A DNA stretch of 64,000 bases from Rhabditoides inermis (GCA_963966185.1 CAWZYM010000078.1:385632-449631), one strand, 5' to 3'; shown: positions 43,064 through 58,000, numbered from the stretch's first letter. Numbers and translations: made by a program. Notes: generated by a model from the letters alone, not told the origin.

Positions 43064-46000
43064 TTAGAGAAGCCAGCGCAGCGCGCGACGCACCGCGGCT
43101 GGCACAGAGGTCCACTCGAATGTGATCGTCTTCGAGTCGCCCGAGCGAATCGTAGCCTAGAAACGTATATTGTTAGAGTCGCAGGACGTTGTATGCCCCA
43201 CCTTGTACTTGTGTCCGTTCTCGTCTGCGGTGGCGTCGATAGCGCCGGTCTTCGCAGTGTTGGCGTGCAGGTATTGGCTGATCAACTGGGCGATCCTCTC
43301 GAAAGAGTTCGCCTGGTCGATGCACTGCAAAAGAACGCGTAAGCCAGTGCTTGGCACAGAGCGCGATACCTTAGTGGGCTCCATCGGGTCGCGCATCATT
43401 CCGTGGGGGCAGGCGCAGTAGTACGATCCGGGCGTGTTGACGCAGCCGTGCGAGCACTTGCCGTTCTCCACGCGACACTCGTCCACATCTAACAAACACA
43501 ACATACAGATAGAAAAGAGTTTTCGAAACGAACTCACCGTAGCACTGTGCCTTGGCGAGCATGTATCCGGCGGGGCAGCGGCCGCCGCTCGACTCCATCT
43601 TGCAGGGGCACTCTCCCTCGGTGGCGGGCGGGAGCGTGGAGATGGGGCGGAACGGATCGAGAGCGCCGTCGCAGCTGGGCTGCAGTAGCGCGCGGCCCTC
43701 CACGCAGCGGCAGTTGCACGGCGACATCTCCATCGGAACGAAGTCGGCCGGGGGCGTCGTGTCTGAAACGTCGCACCGTAGGTTCGGTGTGCTCATCAAA
43801 GCGGACTCACTCTTGTCGAGGCTGACGGTGGCGCAGTTGGACTCCACGTCCAGCTCGTCCAAAGACAGCTTCGAGTTTACCACACACACGGTGTACGTAG
43901 TGTCCGAAGGCACGCCGTTGATAGGGGTTCCTATAAGCGATAGCGTAATAAGATATACATTTTGATTGTGTGTGGAACGCACCGAACGAGTCGCGGCAGG
44001 AGTGATCGCGGCGCTGCCAGTATTCCTTCGGCACAGCGGGATCCGGCGTGTAGAGAACGGAGTAGTTCTGAAAAGCACGGTGTGAATTAGGCATTAAGAA
44101 GCTCACACGTACCGCCTTGTTGTTGGTGCAGCAAGTCCAGGAGACAGAGAACGAAGTAGGCGACGTTGCGGTCACCTCCACGTTAGCGGGGTTCACGCGA
44201 GACGTCGGCTTGGCTGAATATGACACGCGGTTAGATACAGTTTGAGGGCGTTGGACTCACGAGTCGTGAGTCGCATTCGGGGCGTGGTCGGCTTGCGGGT
44301 GGTGGTGGCCTTAACGTACTCGCACATGGCATACGACATCCAGCTGCTGAACAGCTCGTCTGACGCAGACCAGTCGGCGAAGTGAATCACGCTGAAATCG
44401 AAGTTGTAGAGGTGAATAGAATAAGGTTGGATGATTGAACTCACTTGGTGGCAACTCCTCCGGCCATAGTGGCTAGCATATCGGTGCTCGGCTTGCGAAT
44501 AGAAAGTCCAATGATGTTGATTCCAAAGTCACCAGTTGCGTACTCGGCAGCCGGAAGCGCCTCGTCGCTGCAAATATGAATAAGTTATGAGTTATTATCA
44601 TATATAAGTGGTTGATAGTGATATTCTATTCGAAATGATAGCGTACCTGCTGGTTCCATCGGCGGAGAGGACGAGAAGCATGCGGTGCACTCCCTTGACG
44701 TGATTCTTGTTCGCCAGCTGCACTGCCTCGTCGATTCCCAGACCCAGCTTCGCAGCCAGAGTGTCCTCGCTGAAAAGGCGTACGCATTCGAAATGAGAGA
44801 TGTCACCGCACCTGTTCTGCTGGATGGTGGCGAGCACGTCGGGCACGTCGTTGATCTGCACGTTCTCCTGCGACACGCGCACCTTCTCGCTGTCGACGGC
44901 GAGCATATTGAGGGTGAGCATGTTGTGCGAGTATCCGAAGCGATCCAGCAGGAACTGACGCAGCGCGCCCAGCACCTGGCCGAATTCCTGAAACCACACA
45001 CTTTTGATACGCGGTTCTTATTGGCTGAACATACCTCGGCAGAGGAGCGTGCGGTGGTGTCGATGAGGATGGTGAGTTCGAAGGGTCGGCGGATGCCGTC
45101 CGAGCAGAGTGGAGGCATTTCGAGCGTGCGAGTCGTACGCATACCGGATGGCGTCGTGATACTAAAGTGAATGAATAATATACTGTGATACTGTGAAAGA
45201 ACAGGTATGATTTACCGCTGCACTGCCTCGACGTCTCTCTTGGTGGTGATGCGGAAGGCGGCCTCGGTGGGCGTGGGCAGATGGGCGGGCGTGGTGTGTC
45301 CGCACAGCCGGCTGCTCACCTCGCGCAACTTGTCATCCAGCGTGTCAACGCTCTCCACCTCAATCACGCGGTCCATGTCGTCACCTGTAAAACGATTATT
45401 AATAGTACACATGTTCATCATTGTTCAAGACGTACCGGCGACCCTCTTGAGAGAGGCGAGATCGTCTGGCTTGGCGGCGACGGCGACGACGAAGAGCTGA
45501 ACGTCGTGCTGGTCGCGCAGCTCCTCCGCAGCTACAGCCGCGTTTCCTCTGAACATGACATTATGTGTATGTGTGCTTGAACGCAATTAGTGTTTCTCGA
45601 CTCGTACCTGTTCTGTCCGTTGGTGACTAGCACGACGATGCGAGTGGCGTTGGCACGCCCGTGCAGCTGGAACTGTTGACGGGCAGCCGACAGCGCATAC
45701 AGCGAAATCGCCACGCCATCGTTGATTTTCTCGGCGTCCGTGATCAGCTCAAGCAGCTCGATCTTGTCCTCGTAGTGACCCAGCGCCACCGGAACGGCGA
45801 CCTTGTCACTGAAATTGTCGCGATCACTCTTGTTCGCAGAATTTACGATAAAACACTCACCTGTAGATGACGAATCCGATGCGCGCGACGTCAGGCGCGA
45901 GGTCGAAGCTCTCGTCGACGAGTGTGGCGACGCCCTCCTTGAGCTCGTTGAACTCGTCGGGGGAGAAGTTTTCGGACGAGTCGAGCATGACGATAACATC

Positions 46001-49000
46001 GGCCTCGTAGTCGATTCGCTGGCACGCGCGGCTCGCCGTGGCCGGTCGGGTCGTCTTCTTCGCCGGCCACGTTGATGTAGACTCACCGCGAGGGTGTAGC
46101 TTGCAGATCATGTCAGCAATCGGGCCGAGAATCTCGGCGTCCTGTCCGCGCCACGATGGCACCTGGATCGCGCGATCCGCCGGTACCATCTTGATCGTTT
46201 CCGACCAGCTCTCGTCGCCTCCCGCATCAGCCACAAACACGGATGCTTGCAGCTCGTCGCGCAGAGTCGCCATGGGTTCCGTCACGTCGTCACTTAAACA
46301 AAAAAGATCATGAATGGATTAATTAACGAAATAGTTTCAAAATACTTACACAGTGGGCCCGTTCTTGAAAACAATGACAACGCGTGGAGCGTGGTCATCA
46401 GCAGCAGAGAGCAGGAACTCGCCAGCAGCCTCGCGTAGAGCGGCTCCCAAGTGAGGCAGGCCCTTGAGACGTCGAGCCTCGCCCAGGTGCGTCAGCAGCT
46501 CATCTTCGTTGTCGTAGTCGCCGAGCGACACAGGCACCTCGGCCGAATCGCCGTACTTGACCACTCCCATACGCACGCGATCGCGAGTCATGTCGAAGTG
46601 GTCGTGTAGGAATGTCTTGATCAGCTCCTTCATCACACGGTAGTCGAGGATCTTCACTTCCTTAGAAGTATCGAGCACCACGAGAAGATCAATGTTCGCA
46701 CCCACGACGCAATGCGCCGATGTGGGCCGTAGGGAATAGCGTCCCGAGGAGTCGGTCGGAAGACGAGCTCCTCCGAAAGTTGTGAGCGGACGGCCAGCAG
46801 AATCAGTAGGAATGGGAGAACCGCTGTGATCGACAACCAGTCCCTGCTCGTCCGTAGGACGCAACTCGCGATCCATTCCCACCACAGGGTATACAGGACG
46901 GTGGTTGGAGTCAGTGGGAAGAGGCAGACCGTCCTCACCGATCACAGGATAAATGAAGTTTCCAGCAACATCCGTGGGCAGGCGCTCGTTGTCTGGTCCA
47001 AGGGGATAGGCGTTCTCATCCAAAGAAATCGGCTCGCCAGCAAGAGTGAGGAACCGGCCCGTGTCATCCGTGGGATGGAGGGTTCCATCGGGAGACACGA
47101 CGGGGAAGATAGGATTGCCAATAGAGTCGGTGGGCAGCACCGATCCATCCGCAGCCGTAGCAGGGTATACGTAATTGCCATTGGCATGCTTGGGCAGCAC
47201 ACCTCCGTCCGGTCCAAGAGGCAGTCCTTTCGCGTTCTTCGCGATCGGATCTCCCTTGAGGCTCAAGTAGTTTCCAGTATCGTCCGTAGGATGAAGAGTT
47301 CCAGTGTGGTCGACCACCGGATAGATAGTAAGTCCATTGACATCCGTTGGAAGCGGCTGGCCATCGACGGAAATGATGGGATATATGTAGTTGCCATCCG
47401 CATTCTTTGGCAACATCGTTCCATCCGGTCCAAGCGGCATTCCAACATCGTCTCGTGAAATCTCGTCTCCTCCAAATGTGAGGAAGAGACCCTGGTCGTT
47501 GGTAGGATGGACGGTACCATCTGGAGAGACAACAGGATAGATGGGCTTGCCGGTTGCATCAGTGGGAATAGGGAAGCCATCTTCGGATAGAATCGGATAG
47601 ATGTAGTTACCGCTGTTGTCGGTGGGAAGGACGAAGCTGTCAGGTCCGAGAGGGCGTCCATTCTCATTACGAGGTATTTCCTCTCCCTTTAGAGTGAGAT
47701 ACATACCATCGTCGTTCGTAGGATGCGGCAGACCATCAGGGCCGACGACAGGATAAATCGGTTTTCCAGAAGTATCAGTTGCGAGAGGAATGCCGTCAGC
47801 AGACAGAACAGGATAAATATAGCTTCCAGTACCGTCAGTGGGTAGAGTTTTTCCATCCGGACCAATTGGCTGACCATTGTCATTTCTAGCAATCTCGTCT
47901 CCATCCAGAGTGAGATACAGACCCTCATCATTGGTGGGATGCGGCGAACCATCGGGACCAATCACTGGGTATACTTCAGTAGGTCGTCCGTCCCTAGATA
48001 CCTCGTGCGGAGAAACGTCTTTCATATCCATTTCATCAGATGGCAGAACTACATAGTTTCCGTTTTGATCGGTTGGAAGCACCTGTCCGTCGGCGCCAAC
48101 AGGCTTTCCGCTGGCATCGGTGGGCAGAGGCTCTCCATCGGGTCCAACAACCGCTCCAAAGTCATCAGTGGGCAGAGGAGTGCCGTCGGGTCCAACAACC
48201 GGGTAGACCGGCTTGTTGTTGGCGTCGGTCGGCAGCGGGCTTCCGTCAGGTCCGATCACCGGGTAGATGTAGTTGCCGGAGTCGTCGGTCGGGAGCACCT
48301 CTCCGTCAGGTCCGATCGGCTGTCCGTCCTCGTTCTTCTCGATAACAGCTCCGTCGTCAGTGACAAAGTTGCCAGAAGCGTCGGTCGGCATGGGCGATCC
48401 ATCGGGCTTGGTGATAGGCAGGATGGTCTGTCCGCTCTCGTCGGTGGGCAGCTCCTTGGTGGCCATCTCGTCAGCGGGAACGTTGACGAAGTTGCCCTGG
48501 CTGTCGGTGGGCAGCACCTGTCCGTCGGCGCCAACAGGCTTTCCGCTGGCATCGGTGGGCAGAGGCTCTCCATCGGGTCCAACAACCGCTCCAGAGTCAT
48601 CAGTGGGCAGAGGAGTGCCGTCGGGTCCAACAACCGGGTAGACCGGCTTGTTGTTGGCGTCGGTCGGCAGCGGGCTTCCGTCAGGTCCGATCACCGGGTA
48701 GATGTAGTTGCCGGAGTCGTCGGTCGGGAGCACCTCTCCGTCAGGTCCGATCGGCTGTCCGTCCTCGTTCTTCTCGATAATAGCTCCGTCGTCAGTGACA
48801 AAGTTGCCAGAAGCGTCGGTCGGCATGGGCGATCCATCGGGCTTGGTGATAGGCAGGATGGTCTGTCCGCTCTCGTCGGTGGGCAGCTCCTTGGTGGCCA
48901 TCTCGTCAGCGGGAACGTTGACGAAGTTGCCCTGGCTGTCGGTGGGCAGCACCTGTCCGTCGGCGCCAACAGGCTTTCCGCTGGCATCGGTGGGCAGAGG

Positions 49001-52000
49001 CTCTCCATCGGGTCCAACAACCGCTCCAGAGTCATCAGTGGGCAGAGGAGTGCCGTCGGGTCCAACAACCGGGTAGACCGGCTTGTTGTTGGCGTCGGTC
49101 GGCAGCGGGCTTCCGTCAGGTCCGATCACCGGGTAGATGTAGTTGCCGGAGTCGTCGGTCGGGAGCACCTCTCCGTCAGGTCCGATCGGCTGTCCGTCCT
49201 CGTTCTTCTCGATAACAGCTCCGTCGTCAGTGACAAAGTTGCCAGAAGCGTCGGTCGGCATGGGCGATCCATCGGGCTTGGTGATAGGCAGGATGGTCTG
49301 TCCGCTCTCGTCGGTGGGCAGCTCCTTGGTGGCCATCTCGTCAGCGGGAACGTTGACGAAGTTGCCCTGGCTGTCGGTGGGCAGCACCTGTCCGTCGGCG
49401 CCAACAGGCTTTCCGCTGGCATCGGTGGGCAGAGGCTCTCCATCGGGTCCAACAACCGCTCCAGAGTCATCAGTGGGCAGAGGAGTGCCGTCGGGTCCAA
49501 CAACCGGGTAGACCGGCTTGTTGTTGGCGTCGGTCGGCAGCGGGCTTCCGTCAGGTCCGATTACCGGGTAGATGTAGTTGCCCGAGTCGTCGGTCGGGAG
49601 CACCTCTCCGTCAGGTCCGATCGGCTGTCCGTCCTCGTTCTTCTCGATAACAGCTCCGTCGTCAGTGACAAAGTTGCCAGAAGCGTCGGTCGGCATGGGT
49701 GATCCATCGGGCTTGGTGATAGGCAGGATGGTCTGTCCGCTCTCGTCGGTGGGCAGCTCCTTGGTGGCCATCTTGTCAGCGGGAACGTTGACGAAGTTGC
49801 CCTGGCTGTCGGTGGGCAGCACCTGTCCGTCGGCGCCAACAGGCTTTCCGCTGGCATCGGTGGGCAGAGGCTCTCCATCGGGTCCAACAACCGCTCCAGA
49901 GTCATCAGTGGGCAGAGGAGTGCCGTCGGGTCCAACAACCGGGTAGACCGGCTTGTTGTTGGCGTCGGTCGGCAGCGGGCTTCCGTCAGGTCCGATCACC
50001 GGGTAGATGTAGTTGCCGGAGTCGTCGGTCGGGAGCACCTCTCCGTCAGGTCCGATCGGCTGTCCGTCCTCGTTCTTCTCGATAACAGCTCCGTCGTCAG
50101 TGACAAAGTTGCCAGAAGCGTCGGTCGGCATGGGCGATCCATCGGGCTTGGTGATAGGCAGGATGGTCTGTCCGCTCTCGTCAGTGGGCAGCTCCTTGGT
50201 GGCCATCTCGTCAGCGGGAACGTTGACGAAGTTGCCCTGGCTGTCGGTGGGCAGCACCTGTCCGTCGGCGCCAATAGGCTTTCCGCTGGCATCGGTGGGC
50301 AGAGGCTCTCCATCGGGTCCAACAACCGCTCCAGAGTCATCAGTGGGCAGAGGAGTGCCGTCGAGTCCAACAACCGGGTAGACCGGCTTGTTGTTGGCGT
50401 CGGTCGGCAGCGGGCTTCCGTCAGGTCCGATCACCGGGTAGATGTAGTTGCCGGAGTCGTCGGTCGGGAGCACCTCTCCGTCAGGTCCGATCGGCTGTCC
50501 GTCCTCGTTCTTCTCGATAACAGCTCCGTCGTCAGTGACAAAGTTGCCAGAAGCGTCGGTCGGCATGGGCGATCCATCGGGCTTGGTGATAGGCAGGATG
50601 GTCTGTCCGCTCTCGTCGGTGGGCAGCTCCTTGGTGGCTATCTCGTCAGCGGGAACGTTGACGAAGTTGCCCTGGCTGTCGGTGGGCAGCACCTGTCCGT
50701 CGGCGCGAACAGGCTTTCCGCTGGCATCGGTGGGCAGAGGCTCTCCATCGGGTCCAATAACCGCTCCAGAGTCATCAGTGGGCAAAGGAGTGCCGTCGGG
50801 TCCAACAACCGGGTAGACCGGCTTGTTGTTGGCGTCGGTCGGCAGCGGGCTTCCGTCAGGTCCGATCACCGGGTAGATGTAGTTGCCCGAGTCGTCGGTC
50901 GGGAGCACCTCTCCGTCAGGTCCGATCGGCTGTCCGTCCTCGTTCTTCTCGATAACAGCTCCGTCGTCAGTGACAAAGTTGCCAGAAGCGTCGGTCGGCA
51001 TGGGCGATCCATCGGGCTTGGTGATAGGCAGGATGGTCTGTCCGCTCTCGTCGGTGGGCAGCTCCTTGGTGGCCATCTCGTCAGCGGGAACGTTGACGAA
51101 GTTGCCCTGGCTGTCGGTGGGCAGCACCTGTCCGTCGGCGCCAACAGGCTTTCCGCTGGCATCGGTGGGCAGAGGCTCTCCATCGGGTCCAACAACCGCT
51201 CCAGAGTCATCAGTGGGCAGAGGAGTGCCGTCGGGTCCAACAACCGGGTAGACCGGCTTGTTGTTGGCGTCGGTCGGCAGCGGGCTTCCGTCAGGTCCGA
51301 TTACCGGGTAGATGTAGTTGCCGGAGTCGTCGGTCGGGAGCACCTCTCCGTCAGGTCCGATCGGATGTCCGTCCTCGTTCTTCTCGATAACAGCTCCGTC
51401 GTCAGTGACAAAGTTGCCAGAAGCGTCGGTCGGCATGGGCGATCCATCGGGCTTGGTGATAGGCAGGATGGTCTGTCCGCTCTCGTCGGTGGGCAGCTCC
51501 TTGGTGGCCATCTCGTCAGCGGGAACGTTGACGAAGTTGCCCTGGCTGTCGGTGGGCAGCACCTGTCCGTCGGCGCCAACAGGCTTTCCGCTGGCATCGG
51601 TGGGCAGAGGCTCTCCATCGGGTCCAACAACCGCTCCAGAGTCATCAGTGGGCAGAGGAGTGCCGTCGGGTCCAACAACCGGGTAGACCGGCTTGTTGTT
51701 GGCGTCGGTCGGCAGCGGGCTTCCGTCAGGTCCGATCACCGGGTAGATGTAGTTGTCCGAGTCGTCGGTCGGGAGCACCTCTCCGTCAGGTCCGATCGGC
51801 TGTCCGTCCTCGTTCTTCTCGATAACAGCTCCGTCGTCAGTGACAAAGTTGCCAGAAGCGTCGGTCGGCATGGGCGATCCATCGGGCTTGGTGATAGGCA
51901 GGATGGTCTGTCCGCTCTCGTCGGTGGGCAGCTCCTTGGTGGCCATCTCGTCAGCGGGAACGTTGACGAAGTTGCCCTGGCTGTCGGTGGGCAGCACCTG

Positions 52001-55000
52001 TCCGTCGGCACCAACAGGCTTTCCGCTGGCATCGGTGGGCAGAGGCTCTCCATCGGGTCCAACAACCGCTCCAGAGTCATCAGTGGGCAGAGGAGTACCG
52101 TCGGGTCCAACAACCGGGTAGACCGGCTTGTTGTTGGCGTCGGTCGGCAGCGGGCTTCCGTCAGGTCTGATCACCGGGTAGATGTAGTTGCCGGAGTCGT
52201 CGGTCGGGAGCACCTCTCCGTCAGGTCCGATCGGCTGTCCGTCCTCGTTCTTCTCGATAACAGCTCCGTCGTCAGTGACAAAGTTGCCAGAAGCGTCGGT
52301 CGGCATGGGTGATCCATCGGGCTTGGTGATAGGCAGGATGGTCTGTCCGCTCTCGTCGGTGGGCAGCTCCTTGGTGGCCATCTCGTCAGCGGGAACGTTG
52401 ACGAAGTTGCCCTGGCTGTCGGTGGGCAGCACCTGTCCGTCGGCGCCAACAGGCTTTCCGCTGGCATCGGTGGGCAGAGGCTCTCCATCGGGTCCAACAA
52501 CCGCTCCAGAGTCATCAGTGGGCAGAGGAGTGCCGTCGGGTCCAACAACCGGGTAGACCGGCTTGTTGTTGGCGTCGGTCGGCAGCGGGCTTCCGTCAGG
52601 TCCGATCACCGGGTAGATGTAGTTGCCGGAGTCGTCGGTCGGGAGCACCTCTCCGTCAGGTCCGATCGGCTGTCCGTCCTCGTTCTTCTCGATAACAGCT
52701 CCGTCGTCAGTGACAAAGTTGCCAGAAGCGTCGGTCGGCATGGGCGATCCATCGGGCTTGGTGATAGGCAGGATGGTCTGTCCGCTCTCGTCGGTGGGCA
52801 GCTCCTTGGTGGCCATCTCGTCAGCGGGAACGTTGACGAAGTTGCCCTGGCTGTCGGTGGGCAGCACCTGTCCGTCGGCGCCAACAGGCTTTCCGCTGGC
52901 ATCGGTGGGCAGAGGCTCTCCATCGGGTCCAACAACCGCTCCAGAGTCATCAGTGGGCAGAGGAGTGCCGTCGGGTCCAACAACCGGGTAGACCGGCTTG
53001 TTGTTGGCGTCGGTCGGCAGCGGGCTTCCGTCAGGTCCGATCACCGGGTAGATGTAGTTGCCGGAGTCGTCGGTCGGGAGCACCTCTCCGTCAGGTCCGA
53101 TCGGCTGTCCGTCCTCGTTCTTCTCGATAACAGCTCCGTCGTCAGTGACAAAGTTGCCAGAAGCGTCGGTCGGCATGGGCGATCCATCGGGCTTGGTGAT
53201 GGGCAGGATGGTCTGTCCGCTCTCGTCGGTGGGCAGCTCCTTGGTAGCCATCTCGTCTGCGGGAACGTTGACGAAGTTGCCCTGGCTGTCGGTGGGCAGC
53301 ACCTGTCCGTCGGCGCCAACAGGCTTTCCGCTGGCATCGGTGGGCAGAGGCTCTCCATCGGGTCCAACAACCGCTCCAGAGTCGTCAGTGGGCAGAGGAG
53401 TGCCGTCGGGTCCAACAACCGGGTAGACCGGCTTGTTGTTGGCGTCGGTCGGCAGCGGGCTTCCGTCAGGTCCGATCACCGGGTAGATGTAGTTGCCGGA
53501 GTCGTCGGTCGGGAGCACCTCTCCGTCAGGTCCGATCGGCTGTCCGTCCTCGTTCTTCTCGATAACAGCTCCGTCGTCAGTGACAAAGTTGCCAGAAGCG
53601 TCGGTCGGCATGGGCGATCCATCGGGCTTGGTGATAGGCAGGATGGTCTGTCCGCTCTCGTCGGTGGGCAGCTCCTTGGTGGCCATCTCGTCAGCGGGAA
53701 CGTTGACGAAGTTGCCCTGGCTGTCGGTGGGCAGCACCTGTCCGTCGGCGCCAACAGGCTTTCCGCTGGCATCGGTGGGCAGAGGCTCTCCATCGGGTCC
53801 AACAACCGCTCCAGAGTCATCAGTGGGCAGAGGAGTGCCGTCGGGTCCAACAACCGGGTAGACCGGCTTGTTGTTGGCGTCGGTCGGCAGCGGGCTTCCG
53901 TCAGGTCCGATTACCGGGTAGATGTAGTTGCCCGAGTCGTCGGTCGGGAGCACCTCTCCGTCAGGTCCGATCGGCTGTCCGTCCTCGTTCTTCTCGATAA
54001 CAGCTCCGTCGTCAGTGACAAAGTTGCCAGAAGCGTCGGTCGGCATGGGTGATCCATCGGGCTTGGTGATAGGCAGGATGGTCTGTCCGCTCTCGTCGGT
54101 GGGCAGCTCCTTGGTGGCCATCTCGTCAGCGGGAACGTTGACGAAGTTGCCCTGGCTGTCGGTGGGCAGCACCTGTCCGTCGGCGCCAACAGGCTTTCCG
54201 CTGGCATCGGTGGGCAGAGGCTCTCCATCGGGTCCAACAACCGCTCCAGAGTCATCAGTGGGCAGAGGAGTGCCGTCGGGTCCAACAACCGGGTAGACCG
54301 GCTTGTTGTTGGCGTCGGTCGGCAGCGGGCTTCCGTCAGGTCCGATCACCGGGTAGATGTAGTTGCCGGAGTCGTCGGTCGGGAGCACCTCTCCGTCAGG
54401 TCCGATCGGCTGTCCGTCCTCGTTCTTCTCGATAACAGCTCCGTCGTCAGTGACAAAGTTGCCAGAAGCGTCGGTCGGCATGGGCGATCCATCGGGCTTG
54501 GTGATAGGCAGGATGGTCTGTCCGCTCTCGTCGGTGGGCAGCTCCTTGGTGGCCATCTCGTCAGCGGGAACGTTGACGAAGTTGCCCTGGCTGTCGGTGG
54601 GCAGCACCTGTCCGTCGGCGCCAACAGGCTTTCCGCTGGCATCGGTGGGCAGAGGCTCTCCATCGGGTCCAACAACCGCTCCAGAGTCATCAGTGGGCAG
54701 AGGAGTGCCGTCGGGTCCAACAACCGGGTAGACCGGCTTGTTGTTGGCGTCGGTCGGCAGCGGGCTTCCGTCAGGTCCGATCACCGGGTAGATGTAGTTG
54801 CCGGAGTCGTCGGTCGGGAGCACCTCTCCGTCAGGTCCGATCGGCTGTCCGTCCTCGTTCTTCTCGATAACAGCTCCGTCGTCAGTGACAAAGTTGCCAG
54901 AAGCGTCGGTCGGCATGGGCGATCCATCGGGCTTGGTGATGGGCAGGATGGTCTGTCCGCTCTCGTCGGTGGGCAGCTCCTTGGTAGCCATCTCGTCAGC

Positions 55001-58000
55001 GGGAACGTTGACGAAGTTGCCCTGGCTGTCGGTGGGCAGCACCTGTCCGTCGGCGCCAACAGGCTTTCCGCTGGCATCGGTGGGCAGAGACTCTCCATCG
55101 GGTCCAACAACCGCTCCAGAGTCATCAGTGGGCAGAGGAGTGCCGTCGGGTCCAACAACCGGGTAGACCGGCTTGTTGTTGGCGTCGGTCGGCAGCGGGC
55201 TTCCGTCAGGTCCGATCACCGGGTAGATGTAGTTGCCGGAGTCGTCGGTCGGGAGCACCTCTCCGTCAGGTCCGATCGGCTGTCCGTCCTCGTTCTTCTC
55301 GATAACAGCTCCGTCGTCAGTGACAAAGTTGCCAGAAGCGTCGGTCGGCATGGGCGATCCATCGGGCTTGGTGATAGGCAGGATGGTCTGTCCGCTCTCG
55401 TCGGTGGGCAGCTCCTTGGTGGCCATCTCGTCAGCGGGAACGTTGACGAAGTTGCCCTGGCTGTCGGTGGGCAGCACCTGTCCGTCGGCGCCAACAGGCT
55501 TTCCGCTGGCATCGGTGGGCAGAGGCTCTCCATCGGGTCCAACAACCGCTCCAGAGTCATCAGTGGGCAGAGGAGTGCCGTCGGGTCCAACAACCGGGTA
55601 GACCGGCTTGTTGTTGGCGTCGGTCGGCAGCGGGCTTCCGTCAGGTCCGATCACCGGGTAGATGTAGTTGCCGGAGTCGTCGGTCGGGAGCACCTCTCCG
55701 TCAGGTCCGATCGGCTGTCCGTCCTCGTTCTTCTCGATAACAGCTCCGTCGTCAGTGACAAAGTTGCCAGAAGCGTCGGTCGGCATGGGCGATCCATCGG
55801 GCTTGATGATGGGCAGGATGATATGTCCGCTCTCGTCGGTGGGCAGCTCCTTGGTAGCCATCTCGTCAGCGGGAACGTTGACGAAGTTGCCCTGGCTGTC
55901 GGTGGGCAGCACCTGTCCGTCGGCGCCAACAGGCTTTCCGCTGGCATCGGTGGGCAGAGGCTCTCCATCGGGTCCAACAACCGCTCCAGAGTCATCAGTG
56001 GGCAGAGGAGTGCCGTCGGGTCCAACAACCGGGTAGACCGGCTTGTTGTTGGCGTCGGTCGGCAGCGGGCTTCCGTCAGGTCCGATCACCGGGTAGATGT
56101 AGTTGCCGGAGTCGTCGATCGGGAGCACCTCTCCCTCAGGTCCGATCGGCTGTCCGTCCTCGTTCTTCTCGATAACAGCTCCGTCGTCAGTGACAAAGTT
56201 GCCAGAAGCGTCGGTCGGCATGGGCGATCCATCGGGCTTGGTGATAGGCAGGATGGTCTGTCCGCTCTCGTCGGTGGGCAGCTCCTTGGTGGCCATCTCG
56301 TCAGCGGGAACGTTGACGAAGTGGCCCTGGTTGTCGGTGGGCAGCACCTGTCCGTCGGCGCCAACAGGCTTTCCGCTGGCATCGGTGGGCAGAGGCTCTC
56401 CATCGGGTCCAACAACCGCTCCAGAGTCATCAGTGGGCAGAGGAGTGCCGTCGGGTCCAACAACGGGGTAGACCGGCTTGTTGTTGGCGTCGGTCGGCAG
56501 CGGGCTTTCGTCAGGTCCGATCACCGGGTAGATGTAGTTGCCGGAGTCGTCGGTCGGGAGCACCTCTCCGTCAGGTCCGATCGGCTGTCCGTCCTCGTTC
56601 TTCTCGATAACAGCTCCGTCGTCAGTGACAAAGTTGCCAGAAGCGTCGGTCGGCATGGGCGATCCATCGGGCTTGGTGATAGGCAGGATGGTCTGTCCGC
56701 TCTCGTCGGTGGGCAGCTCCTTGGTGGCCATCTCGTCAGCGGGAACGTTGACGAAGTTGCCCTGGCTGTCGGTGGGCAGCACCTGTCCGTCGGCGCCAAC
56801 AGGCTTTCCGCTGGCATCGGTGGGCAGAGGCTCTCCATCGGGTCCAACAACCGCTCCAGAGTCATCAGTGGGCAGAGGAGTGCCGTCGGGTCCAACAACC
56901 GGGTAGACCGGCTTGTTGTTGGCGTCGGTCGGCAGCGGGCTTCCGTCAGGTCCGATCACCGGGTAGATGTAGTTGCCGGAGTCGTCGGTCGGGAGCACCT
57001 CTCCGTCAGGTCCGATCGGCTGTCCGTCCTCGTTCTTCTCGATAACAGCTCCGTCGTCAGTGACAAAGTTGCCAGAAGCGTCGGTCGGCATGGGCGATCC
57101 ATCGGGCTTGGTGATGGGCAGGATGGTCTGTCCGCTCTCGTCGGTGGGCAGCTCCTTGGTAGCCATCTCGTCAGCGGGAACGTTGACGAAGTTGCCCTGG
57201 CTGTCGGTGGGCAGCACCTGTCCGTCGGCGCCAACAGGCTTTCCGCTGGCATCGGTGGGCAGAGGCTCTCCATCGGGTCCAACAACCGCTCCAGAGTCAT
57301 CAGTGGGCAGAGGAGTGCCGTCGGGTCCAACAACCGGGTAGACCGGCTTGTTGTTGGCGTCGGTCGGCAGCGGGCTTCCGTCAGGTCCGATCACCGGGTA
57401 GATGTAGTTGCCGGAGTCGTCGGTCAGGAGCACCTCTCCCTCAGGTCCGATCGGCTGTCCGTCCTCGTTCTTCTCGATAACAGCTCCGTCGTCAGTGACA
57501 AAGTTGCCAGAAGCGTCGGTCGGCATGGGCGATCCATCGGGCTTGGTGATAGGCAGGATGGTCTGTCCGCTCTCGTCGGTGGGCAGCTCCTTGGTGGCCA
57601 TCTCGTCAGCGGGAACGTTGACGAAGTGGCCCTGGCTGTCGGTGGGCAGCACCTGTCCGTCGGCGCCAACAGGCTTTCCGCTGGCATCGGTGGGCAGAGG
57701 CTCTCCATCGGGTCCAACAACCGCTCCAGAGTCATCAGTGGGCAGAGGAGTGCCGTCGGGTCCAACAACGGGGTAGACCGGCTTGTTGTTGGCGTCGGTC
57801 GGCAGCGGGCTTTCGTCAGGTCCGATCACCGGGTAGATGTAGTTGCCGGAGTCGTCGGTCGGGAGCACCTCTCCGTCAGGTCCGATCGGCTGTCCGTCCT
57901 CGTTCTTCTCGATAACAGCTCCGTCGTCAGTGACAAAGTTGCCAGAAGCGTCGGTCGGCATTTGCGATCCATCGGGCTTGGTGATAGGCAGGATGGTCTG

